In this document: piece by piece, positions 56,384 to 64,000 of the stretch
Numbering within the stretch: position 1 is the first letter of the stretch
How the letters are laid out: every line of letters starts with the position of its first letter
Source: Pandoraea fibrosis
GTDB taxonomy: Bacteria > Pseudomonadota > Gammaproteobacteria > Burkholderiales > Burkholderiaceae
DNA: 64,000 bases
Reading direction: 5' to 3'
Assembly (NCBI RefSeq): GCF_000807775.2
Contig: NZ_CP047385.1
Location: 992,001-1,056,000 of the forward strand
Notes under the pieces: model-generated
What the model was told of the DNA's origin: nothing
Databases searched by the model: none
Seen by the model: the letters and a program-made list of their open reading frames with translations, nothing else
Position numbers and translations under genes: made by a program

Positions 56384-57454
56384 CTATCGCCTTGGCAGCA
56401 CGACGCGTGCAATCAGGCCACCGTCCCTGCCATTGAGCAGCGTCAGCGAACCGGCGTGCCGCTTGACCACGTCGTGTGCAATGGCCAACCCGAGCCCGGT
56501 ACCGCCGGTGTCTCGGCTACGGGATTGCTCAAGCCGGAAAAATGGCTCTAGTACCCGCTCAAGATCGCGCTCCGGAATGCCGGGGCCCTGATCGACGATA
56601 TCGATCTGAACTTCCTCATCGCCGTCGATCAGTTGAATTCGAGCCTCGCCCCCGTAGCGGATGGCATTCGCCACCAGATTGCTGAGACAACGCTTCAACG
56701 CCAGCGGCTGCGCGAGCAGCGGGGCGATGGCGCCATGCACGGAGACCTTTTGGCCACGTTCCAACGCGTCTTCCGCGATGGCGTCTACGAGCGCATCCAT
56801 ATCGATGGGGCTGAGTTCTTCCGTCACGGCCTCGTTGCGCAGAAACGAGAGTGTTGCGTCGAGCAACTGCGTCATTTCGTCGATATCGGCCACCATTCGA
56901 TCGCTGAACTCCGAGGTCTCGAGCGTCCGTAGACGAAGACGCATGCGCGTGAGCGGCGTGCGCAAGTCGTGCGAGACGGCCGCGAGAAAGCGATTGCGGT
57001 CGTTGACCTGACGCCGTATGGCCGCCTGCATCGAGTTGAAAACACGTGCGGCCTGCCGGGCTTCGATCGGGCCCGCTTCGGGAATCGGTGGCGCGTCCAT
57101 ATTGCGGGACAACTCTGCGGCACCTGCGGCCAGCGACTTGAACGGCACCGACAGCATCCGCGCGCCGACCCAGGACGAGACGAGCAGCGGAACGATCTGC
57201 ACGGCGGTGGCGAGACCCCACTGCAGCCCGGTCGACATGCCGGGAGGCGGCTTGAAGGCCTCGGAGGAGTACAGCGTATACACAAGGATGCCGGTGCCGG
57301 CTTGCGTGAGGGCCACCATGACGAGCATGACAAACAGCAGCCGATAGAACGCGGAATCGAACGATGGCTTTTGCATGATGGTGGCGGCGGGCGCGGTGGA
57401 AGAAGACTCGAACATGCCCGCCATTATCCCGCCGCCGTGTAGCGTCTTCATCAA
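56384..57454 (-). CDS. Orphan EnvZ-like sensor histidine kinase
   Basis: A 356-residue kinase. It has two membrane helices (about residues 36-60 and 80-98) with only a short periplasmic loop, and a HAMP-like linker. The phosphoacceptor His162 is in AAVSHDLRTPLTRMRLR, and the ATPase has the N box LVANAIRYGG, DQGPGIPERDLERVLEPFFR and GGTGLGLAIAHDVVKRH. All catalytic motifs are intact. No response regulator gene is adjacent, which is unusual. Starts at residue 1 or 11 are both possible. Confidence 0.9.
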   Translation of the reverse strand: MMKTLHGGGIMAGMFESSSTAPAATIMQKPSFDSAFYRLLFVMLVMVALTQAGTGILVYTLYSSEAFKPPPGMSTGLQWGLATAVQIVPLLVSSWVGARMLSVPFKSLAAGAAELSRNMDAPPIPEAGPIEARQAARVFNSMQAAIRRQVNDRNRFLAAVSHDLRTPLTRMRLRLRTLETSEFSDRMVADIDEMTQLLDATLSFLRNEAVTEELSPIDMDALVDAIAEDALERGQKVSVHGAIAPLLAQPLALKRCLSNLVANAIRYGGEARIQLIDGDEEVQIDIVDQGPGIPERDLERVLEPFFRLEQSRSRDTGGTGLGLAIAHDVVKRHAGSLTLLNGRDGGLIARVVLPRR

Positions 57455-57703
57455 CAGATTGTTTCAGGACGGAAATATCCGGGAGCCGTCACCTCGCACC
57501 GAACTCCCGCAGGTGCGAAAAGCCACTGCCGTGAGGGCTATGTTTCACGCGCGATACAAAGTCCACATGAACCAGAAATATCGCACAAATAACGTTCATG
57601 CCAGAGCCGAGACTCGAAAGAACGTGGACAGATAACGCGAAACGATCCCTAGCGCGAAGGCATCTGTGATGACCGACGTGCGGAAATCCCGGAGGAGACG
57701 ACA

Positions 57704-60061
57704 GTGGCAATCGAACAACATCGCAGGCATACCGCAGTCAACTTGCATCGATTCAGGTTTCGCCCGCGCGGAGGAACCTGGTTGGTCGGTTCGCTGCTGG
57801 GACTGGCGTCAGCTTACGGATATGCCCAAACGGCGGCATTGCCCGGTGCGGCGTCTGCTGTGAGTGCAGACGCTGAGAATGTCGACCCGTCGATTGACAC
57901 AAACGCAAGATCGGGCGATGCGGCGCAAACCGCGACCGTGGTATCGGCGAAAGACGGCGCGACGCTCAACACCGTCGTTGTGACGGCAACGCGTCGTCGT
58001 GAACCGGCGCGCGAAGTGCCGATGCAGATCAATGTCATTTCGGCAGATGAGTTGCAGAAGAGCGGTGCGAAAACGATGTCCGATTTTCTGTCGTCGGAAC
58101 CTGGGGTCGATCTCAATACGCAAGGCGGAAGCGGTGCCGGACAGATCAGCATGCGCGGCGTGACGACCGGGGAACAAACCGGTCCGACCGTCGGTGTCTA
58201 CGTCGACGATGTCGCCTTCGGGGGGAGCACGGTCTTCTCGCAAGGCGCCACGTTCGCGCTGGACATGAGCCTGCTCGATCTGAACCACATCGAGGTGCTG
58301 CGCGGGCCGCAAGGCACGCTCTACGGCGCGGGCGCGATGGGCGGGCTGTTGAAGTACGTCACCAACGAGCCGGATACCAATGCGTTCTCCGGCCAGGCCA
58401 GCGCGGGCATGTCGTCGACCAAGCACGGCGGCATTGGCAATACCGCCAGCGCGGTGCTGAATATTCCAATCAAGAACGATGTGGCCGCCGTGCGCGTTTC
58501 GGCATTCAGCCAACACGATGCTGGCTACGTCGATGCCGTCGGTCCCCAGGCGGGCAGTCGAATCGACAGGGGCGACACCTACGGTGCGCGCGCGTCGTTG
58601 CTCTTGACGCCAACCAGCCAGTTCACAGTGCGTCTGAGCGCGATCACGCAGAACATCAATCGAAACGCGCCGAATTACGTTGCCTACGACAAGAGCGGCC
58701 AACCTGTCGATGGCGATCTGACAACGCGGATTTACGCCCCGGAGCCGTTCCATCAAAACGTCCAGCTCTACTCGCTGGGCGTGGAGTACGACTTCGGATG
58801 GTCTCGCTTCAATTCGATCACGTCGTATCAATCGGTGAGAACGGATCAACCTCAGGACCTGTCGGTGGTCTACGTGCCGGCGCTGGCCGCGCAAGGGTTC
58901 AATCTGAACTCGGTCGTCGCGGCGAATCTGGCGACAACGAACAAGGTGACTCAGGAATTTCGTTTGACGTCGCCCGCGAATCAACGTCTCGAATGGCTCG
59001 GGGGACTTTTCTTTACCCGGGAGCGCAGCGAGTCGGATCAGGGCATTGTCGCGGCGTTTCCCGACGGTTCGTCGGCCTCGCTCTCCGGGCTGACGGCGCC
59101 GAGTACCTACACCGAATATGCGGCGTATGGCGATCTGACGTATCACCTGACACCGCGTCTCGCGCTCACCGGGGGCGTGCGAATCGCCCACAATCGTCAG
59201 ACCTACGACCAGACCACATCGGGGCTTCTGGGTGGGCCGCCGCAGTCGATTTCTGCGCCGTCGTCTGACACGAGCAAGACGTACATGCTGACTGCCAGCT
59301 ATGCGTTGACCGAGAACAGCAATGTGTATGCCCGCGCAGCCAGCGGCTATCGCCCGGGGGGACCGAACGCGCTGCTCGTCAGCCCGATCACGGGGCAGCC
59401 CGGTAACGGTAGCGCCACGTTCCAGCCCGATACGCTCTGGACATATGAGGCTGGCTATAAGGCCGACTTGTTCGACAAGCGTGTCTCGTTGTCAGCGACC
59501 GTCTACGACATCGAGTGGAAGAACATCCAGCAGCTTGGTGCACTGGAGGGTGTCAATCAGGTGCTCAACGCCGGTAACGCCCGCATCAAGGGGTTCGAGT
59601 TGGCGAGCAGCTTCCGCCCCGATCGGCATTGGAGTTTCGGCATGGGCTTCTCCTACATCGACGCCAGGCTGACACAAGGAAACGCCTCCACCGGGACGCA
59701 ATCGGGGGACCCGCTGCCGAACTCTGCGAAGTTCTCGGCAACCTTGACGGGGACGTATCGCTTCTCGCTCGGTTCATACGTCTCATACGTCGGCATTGCG
59801 GAACGATTCGTTGGCCGTCGTCATGCGGGATTCGGCAGCAGCAACGGCCGCCCGGATTACCCGCTGCCGGGCTATGCGGTGACAGACCTTCAGGCAGGGA
59901 TCGACTTCGGCAAGGCGAGTCTGAGCCTTTACGTGCGCAACCTGTTTGATCGGCGCGCGCTGCTCGCTGCGGGCACCGCATTGATGCCGCTTGGCGGGCC
60001 GGCGCTGGTCAGTGTGGAACAGCCGCGCACCATCGGCGCCGTGCTCACCGTTCCGTTCTGA
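57704..60061 (+). CDS. TonB-dependent outer-membrane receptor
   Basis: A 785-residue receptor. The GTG start is preceded by GGAGGAGACGAC. An N-terminal tail with a hydrophobic export segment (WLVGSLLGLASAYGYAQ) leads to a TonB box-like TLNTVVVTATRRR. The plug follows (DFLSSEPGVDLNTQGGSGAG, VGVYVDDVAFGG, IEVLRGPQGTLYGAGAMGGL), and a 22-strand barrel ends RTIGAVLTVPF. It resembles the oar/FecA-type group rather than siderophore-only families. Its neighbours imply a peptide ligand. It is followed 40 bp later by a D-aminopeptidase-like gene on the same strand. Confidence 0.92.
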   Translation: MAIEQHRRHTAVNLHRFRFRPRGGTWLVGSLLGLASAYGYAQTAALPGAASAVSADAENVDPSIDTNARSGDAAQTATVVSAKDGATLNTVVVTATRRREPAREVPMQINVISADELQKSGAKTMSDFLSSEPGVDLNTQGGSGAGQISMRGVTTGEQTGPTVGVYVDDVAFGGSTVFSQGATFALDMSLLDLNHIEVLRGPQGTLYGAGAMGGLLKYVTNEPDTNAFSGQASAGMSSTKHGGIGNTASAVLNIPIKNDVAAVRVSAFSQHDAGYVDAVGPQAGSRIDRGDTYGARASLLLTPTSQFTVRLSAITQNINRNAPNYVAYDKSGQPVDGDLTTRIYAPEPFHQNVQLYSLGVEYDFGWSRFNSITSYQSVRTDQPQDLSVVYVPALAAQGFNLNSVVAANLATTNKVTQEFRLTSPANQRLEWLGGLFFTRERSESDQGIVAAFPDGSSASLSGLTAPSTYTEYAAYGDLTYHLTPRLALTGGVRIAHNRQTYDQTTSGLLGGPPQSISAPSSDTSKTYMLTASYALTENSNVYARAASGYRPGGPNALLVSPITGQPGNGSATFQPDTLWTYEAGYKADLFDKRVSLSATVYDIEWKNIQQLGALEGVNQVLNAGNARIKGFELASSFRPDRHWSFGMGFSYIDARLTQGNASTGTQSGDPLPNSAKFSATLTGTYRFSLGSYVSYVGIAERFVGRRHAGFGSSNGRPDYPLPGYAVTDLQAGIDFGKASLSLYVRNLFDRRALLAAGTALMPLGGPALVSVEQPRTIGAVLTVPF

Positions 60062-60101
60062 TCGACGTCGATCCGAATTCCGCAATACCGGAGAATCTCA
60101 C

Positions 60102-61736
60102 ATGACTTTGCAGCAAAAAGACCTGCACGCTCGCCTCGATGCCCATCTGGCGACATTCAATCGGAGCGATGCCCCGGGGCTCGTGATCGGGATCGCGCGT
60201 GACGGGCGGGCACTGTACCGCAAGGGGTTCGGCATGACGAGCCTCGAACATGGGGTCGCCAACACGCCGGCGACCCGCATGCGAATCGGCTCGACCAGCA
60301 AGCACTTTGCTTGCCTGGCGGCGCTGCTGCTTGCGGAAGACGGCAAGCTGGATATCGATGCGGGCGTTCGCACGTATATGCCCGAATTACCCGAGTTGGC
60401 GGGCGAACCGACGCTGCGCCAGTTGATGACGCACACCAGTGGCTATCGCTGCTATCTGGATTTGTCCGTGATGACGCAAGGTGTGTCCACGATTTTGCCG
60501 GGGGCGCCGTTGGCGATCGAGCTACGTCAGCGAGACGTCAATTTCCCTCCGGGGGAGCGCATGATCTATTGCAACGGTGGGTACCACCTGCTGTCGCAGA
60601 TCATCGGGCGCGTCAGCGGTATGTCGTTTGAGCAGTTTCTTGAGCAGCGGATCTTCCGCGTCATGGGCATGAACGACACCGAGTCCGTCAGCGACGACTT
60701 GCGAATCAGACCGCGCATGGCGACACAGCATGTTCCCGACGGGGCCGGTGGGTATCTGCGCGGATTGTTTCCCTGCGTCGACGTATTGGGTGAAGGCGGT
60801 ATCGTTTCCACGATCGACGATATGTTGACGTGGGCCGGCCATCTCCGTCATCCCGACAGACTGGGGAGTCCCGATACGTGGCGTGAAATGCTGACGATGC
60901 CTCGGTATTCGAGCGGGGAAACCGGCGTCTACGCCTTGGGGCTGATGCGCACTCGGTACCGCAATGTCGAGACCATCCATCACGCCGGTGGCGTGTTCGG
61001 CGGAACGTGTCAGATGTTGACGGTGCCTTCGCATGCGCTGGACATCGTTCTGATGAGCAATGGCGCACCGGTCGACCCGGTCTCGCTGGCGACCGAGATT
61101 GTGGATATTGTTCTTGGAGACGAGGTGCTCGGCCCGCCGCGACAAGCCGCAGCAAGCACTTCGGCAAACCCCGGTCTGGTCGGCCAATATCTGTCCGTTG
61201 CGCCCCTTCAGTTTGTGGAGATCGTCGAGCGGGACGAACGTCTGCACGCCGTACTCCATCATCAGCCACACCTTGCGCAGCCGCTTATCGCGCTTGAGCG
61301 TGGATATCGTATCGAAGATGGCGCCGGTGCCCAGACCCGGGTCGTACCTCATGCGCGCACGGCAGCGGGAGACGTTCCGTCCATCGATTTCATCGAGAGC
61401 GGACATGCCGTCACACTGAATCGATATGAAGGTGCCCCGCCGGTTGAGGCGCAGGGAGTGGAAGGGCTCTGTGGTCAATACTCCAGTCACGATGCCGACG
61501 CACACGCCGTCATCTCGATTGAAGACGGGCTTCCGACGCTGTCCATTCGTGGCGCGACGGGAGGTGTGCGCTATCGCCTGAGTGCGCTTACCCGCGATGT
61601 CTGGACCTTCGAGCCAGCGGATGCCTCTGCACTCTCCACGGGCACTGCACTTGTGGAGCGTCGCGCAGACCAGGCCACTGGCTTCTCCCTGTACACGTCA
61701 CGCACGCGGGCGCTGGCGTTCTCTCGTATCGGCTAA
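60102..61736 (+). CDS. D-aminopeptidase-type serine hydrolase (S12), copy 1
   Basis: A 544-residue penicillin-binding-fold hydrolase. Catalytic motifs are Ser64-x-x-Lys67 in RIGSTSKHFACLAALLL, Tyr156-Cys-Asn158 in MIYCNGGYHLL and the third motif HAGG (294-297). Two C-terminal antiparallel-barrel-like domains follow (about residues 395-544), including GLCGQYSSHDADAHAVISIE. This three-domain layout and the motifs resemble Ochrobactrum D-aminopeptidase, which removes N-terminal D-residues. No signal peptide is seen, so it is cytoplasmic. It begins 40 bp after the TonB receptor gene and is probably in its operon. Confidence 0.82.
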   Translation: MTLQQKDLHARLDAHLATFNRSDAPGLVIGIARDGRALYRKGFGMTSLEHGVANTPATRMRIGSTSKHFACLAALLLAEDGKLDIDAGVRTYMPELPELAGEPTLRQLMTHTSGYRCYLDLSVMTQGVSTILPGAPLAIELRQRDVNFPPGERMIYCNGGYHLLSQIIGRVSGMSFEQFLEQRIFRVMGMNDTESVSDDLRIRPRMATQHVPDGAGGYLRGLFPCVDVLGEGGIVSTIDDMLTWAGHLRHPDRLGSPDTWREMLTMPRYSSGETGVYALGLMRTRYRNVETIHHAGGVFGGTCQMLTVPSHALDIVLMSNGAPVDPVSLATEIVDIVLGDEVLGPPRQAAASTSANPGLVGQYLSVAPLQFVEIVERDERLHAVLHHQPHLAQPLIALERGYRIEDGAGAQTRVVPHARTAAGDVPSIDFIESGHAVTLNRYEGAPPVEAQGVEGLCGQYSSHDADAHAVISIEDGLPTLSIRGATGGVRYRLSALTRDVWTFEPADASALSTGTALVERRADQATGFSLYTSRTRALAFSRIG

Positions 61737-61804
61737 CGTTGACGTGGGGCGGGCACTCCAAAACGCGAGTTCCCGCCCCGACGATAGGGAGCGGGATTCG
61801 ACAT

Positions 61805-63493
61805 TCACGTTAGGGACTTTGCGAATCGAAGGTTTCGCGTGCGGGGGGTGTTGATGGAAAGTCCCGCGACGTCCCGGGTGCCCGGCAGCCTGACGATGGT
61901 AATTGTTCCCGCTGTGGTGGCGTTTGGCCCTCTCGGCGAGAAGCGAAAAAGATCGATGTCGACCGGGAAGACGTCGTAGTGGCATTCGCCCGCTCTGCCC
62001 ACGATCTCGAGCGACAGGATGGGGCGATCGCCGCCGTGCACATCCTGTACCGATCCGGCAGGTCGTAGCATCGCACGAGCATCGGCTTCTTCGCTCGCAT
62101 AGGCGCCGCTCAGGGCGTCGATGTCTTCGATGCCCACGGAGGGCGGCATCTCGATGCGGCGATAGGTGGTCGCATGACCGCAATGCAAAATGTGCAAGTG
62201 CTCGACATCGCCCGGCTCGGTGGCGGGCGCCCAGCAGAGTCGGAATGTGCCATCGCCGCTCGACTCCAAGGCAAATTCGCTCGTATCGGTTTCGAGGGAA
62301 TGCTCTTGATATAGCGTTGGAGTGCTCGGTTCCAGCGGTCCGCTTAGCATCATGTATCCCCCGCGCTCGACGATGTCGTACACGATATCTCCGTTCGCTT
62401 CGCGATAGGTCCCGGCTCGTTCGGAGGCGGAGACCATTCTGGCCGGTGTCGGGGCAGGGGCTTCCTTCATCTCGTCGGCCAGCAAGACATCCAGCATGCG
62501 AAGCGAGAGCGCCGCTGGCGCCGAAACAGCCCCGTTGCTAAGCAGCACAACGTCGATGCCGTGCTCGGGAACGCATAGCATTTGACACGATCCGCCGACG
62601 ACACCACCGGCATGGTGGATCAGTTCACACCCACGATATTGCGTGCGCTTCAACCCCATCATGTAATCGCTGCGCAGGCCGCTGGAGAACACGGGGGACG
62701 AGAACATCAATTCCCATGTGGCAGGGCTACCCACGCGCTTGATTCCGCGCAAATGGGCGCACCATTTGAGCATGTCGTCCACGCACGAGACGACGCCGCC
62801 TTCACCGAGAATCTCACGCGAAGGAAATATCCCCCGGTCGTAAGATCCTGTGCCGCTCCCGACATGACTCGCGGCCATGTGGGGCTGGATCTGATCATCG
62901 CCGGACAGACAGAACGTATCGTTCATGCCCAGCGGTTCGAAGATTTCAGAGGCGAGAAATGCCGCGAACGATTGTTGGCTGACACGTTCGATTGCTAGCG
63001 AAATCAGGTGATATCCGCCGTTGCAGTACATCATCCGCTCGCCCGCCGGAAAGTTGACGCCTGTTTGCCGGCGCTGAATGTCGAGCAGGTAGCCGGGCTG
63101 GGGCGCGATCAATCCGTTGGTGAGGAGCGATATATCGAGCGCGCAGCGCTGGCCGCTGGTGTGCGTCATGAGCGAGCGGAGGGGCGCGTCACCGGCAATA
63201 CCCGTCAGTTCCGGCAAATAGCGGCGGATCGGCACATCGATATCCAGCGCTTTTGCTTCCCGGAGCAGCAGGGCCGCGAGGCATGTCATGTGTTTGGTCG
63301 TCGACCCGATACGCAGCCGGGTTCGAACATCCAGGCCAAGACCCAGTCCCGTATTCGCCATGCCGTAGGCGCGGCGTAACACCACGTCTGCGCCAATGGC
63401 GGCGCTCACGACGACGCCGGGTGCATCGCTTCGGTTGAACGGAGCAAACAGTGCTGTCAGCGCCTCGCTGTCAAATCGCTCCTGTGCCGACAC
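61805..63493 (-). CDS. D-aminopeptidase-type serine hydrolase (S12), copy 2
   Basis: A 562-residue paralogue of the gene at 60102. From the GTG at 63493, which has GGAGGAAATGCC before it, the catalytic Ser64-x-x-Lys67 (RIGSTTKHMTCLAALLL) and Tyr156-Cys-Asn158 (MMYCNGGYHLIS) fall at the same positions as in copy 1. The three-domain plan is the same. Frames further upstream belong to the preceding epimerase gene and should be ignored. It lies 16 bp after the epimerase stop on the same strand and is convergent with copy 1. Confidence 0.82.
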   Translation of the reverse strand: MSAQERFDSEALTALFAPFNRSDAPGVVVSAAIGADVVLRRAYGMANTGLGLGLDVRTRLRIGSTTKHMTCLAALLLREAKALDIDVPIRRYLPELTGIAGDAPLRSLMTHTSGQRCALDISLLTNGLIAPQPGYLLDIQRRQTGVNFPAGERMMYCNGGYHLISLAIERVSQQSFAAFLASEIFEPLGMNDTFCLSGDDQIQPHMAASHVGSGTGSYDRGIFPSREILGEGGVVSCVDDMLKWCAHLRGIKRVGSPATWELMFSSPVFSSGLRSDYMMGLKRTQYRGCELIHHAGGVVGGSCQMLCVPEHGIDVVLLSNGAVSAPAALSLRMLDVLLADEMKEAPAPTPARMVSASERAGTYREANGDIVYDIVERGGYMMLSGPLEPSTPTLYQEHSLETDTSEFALESSGDGTFRLCWAPATEPGDVEHLHILHCGHATTYRRIEMPPSVGIEDIDALSGAYASEEADARAMLRPAGSVQDVHGGDRPILSLEIVGRAGECHYDVFPVDIDLFRFSPRGPNATTAGTITIVRLPGTRDVAGLSINTPRTRNLRFAKSLT

Positions 63494-63509
63494 GGCATTT
63501 CCTCCCGTA

Positions 63510-63998
63510 TCAATTCGCCTCATGGTGAGTCTCATCGCTGCCCCAAGGGCTAGCGGGGCCCAGCAGGTAGCCATTGCGGTATTGGAACGAAGGCGTGCGA
63601 TCCTCGGCCAGAAAGCAGGGGCCATCGAGGTCGACCCGATCACTCAACTGTCCCAGCACGTAGGCCGGGGCGACGCCGAGCGACGTGCAGGGCATGCATC
63701 CGACCATGACCGAAAGCCCGAGATCCCGAATCGGCGTGATCAGCGAAAGCGCTCGCGTGAGGCCGCCGCACTTGTCCAGCTTGACGTTGACGACGTGGTA
63801 CCTGCGGGCGACGGTGGCGAGATCGTCCAGATCCTGAAACGATTCGTCTGCGGCCAGACGGATCGGATACGACATCGATTCAAGACATACGTCTTCACCC
63901 ACGGGCAGCGGTTGCTCCAGCAGCTCGACGCCAACGTGCTGCATCACCGGCAGCATCCGGATCATGTGGTCTTGCGTCCACCCCTGATTGGCGTCGAC
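63510..63998 (-). CDS. Enolase-superfamily dipeptide epimerase (C-terminal part)
   Basis: The C-terminal ~162 residues of an L-Ala-D/L-Glu epimerase-type enzyme; the N-terminus lies outside the window. Metal ligands and base are visible: Asp in VDANQGW, Glu in VELLEQPLP, Asp in RLAADES and Lys in VKLDKCGGLTRAL. The C-terminal DLDGPCFLAED motif typical of dipeptide epimerases follows. It would convert L,D- or L,L-dipeptides. It precedes the second D-aminopeptidase gene in an operon-like arrangement. Confidence 0.85.
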   Translation of the reverse strand, partial: VDANQGWTQDHMIRMLPVMQHVGVELLEQPLPVGEDVCLESMSYPIRLAADESFQDLDDLATVARRYHVVNVKLDKCGGLTRALSLITPIRDLGLSVMVGCMPCTSLGVAPAYVLGQLSDRVDLDGPCFLAEDRTPSFQYRNGYLLGPASPWGSDETHHEAN

Positions 63999-64000
63999 AG

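Overview
The window is high-GC proteobacterial DNA, most consistent with a Burkholderiales (Burkholderiaceae) chromosome, perhaps Pandoraea-like. That placement is inference from the queA-tgt-yajC order, the OxyR/catalase/Dps neighbourhood, the class I fumarase next to a UPF0114 gene, and overall protein similarity recalled from memory; no search was run.

Region 1 (1-27,000) is core genome. It holds yajC, tgt and queA on the minus strand and recG on the plus strand. An oxidative-stress block follows (oxyR, katA, dps), with a ThiE-like gene between katA and dps. Next come a YdcF/ElyC-type gene, a GlcG/HbpS-type gene, and an iron-acquisition and storage block: hemP with a Fur box, tonB-exbB-exbD, bfd with a Fur box, and bfr. 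An unannotated 20-codon membrane peptide with a strong ribosome binding site and its own terminator lies between bfd and tonB. The region ends with murI, fumarase, a DMT exporter, acs, and a DUF4212 plus sodium:solute symporter pair.

Region 2 (27,058-45,461) is an 18.4-kb integrated element. It is bounded by a 44-bp direct repeat of the 3' end of a tRNA-Ser(GGA) gene. Its left half is a complete-looking filamentous (inovirus) prophage: tyrosine integrase, DUF4224 protein, HUH Rep, secretin, Zot, pVI, a TspB-like adsorption protein, tiny membrane proteins, the major coat protein, an ssDNA-binding protein and a divergent repressor. Its right half is defence-like cargo of visibly lower GC: a C5 methyltransferase with Vsr, a two-gene module of a double-GHKL ATPase/histidine-kinase protein with a receiver protein carrying an unrecognised C-terminal domain, and an AbiEi/AbiEii-type pair preceded by four operator-like repeats phased at 18 bp.

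Region 3 (45,462-48,355) is the wreck of an older prophage at the same site. It has a decayed integrase and DUF4224 gene homologous to the intact pair at the left end, an endolysin fragment, and an intact secreted pectinacetylesterase-like gene.

Region 4 (48,356-64,000) has a large autotransporter and then a locus that looks built for D-amino-acid-containing peptides. It includes an XRE-cupin regulator with a tandem palindromic operator, RidA, a DadA-type FAD oxidase, an M81/MlrC metallopeptidase, an apparently orphan sensor kinase, a TonB-dependent receptor, two paralogous D-aminopeptidase-type serine hydrolases and a dipeptide epimerase cut by the window end. Together they would import a peptide, trim or epimerise it, oxidise released D-residues and remove the reactive imine.
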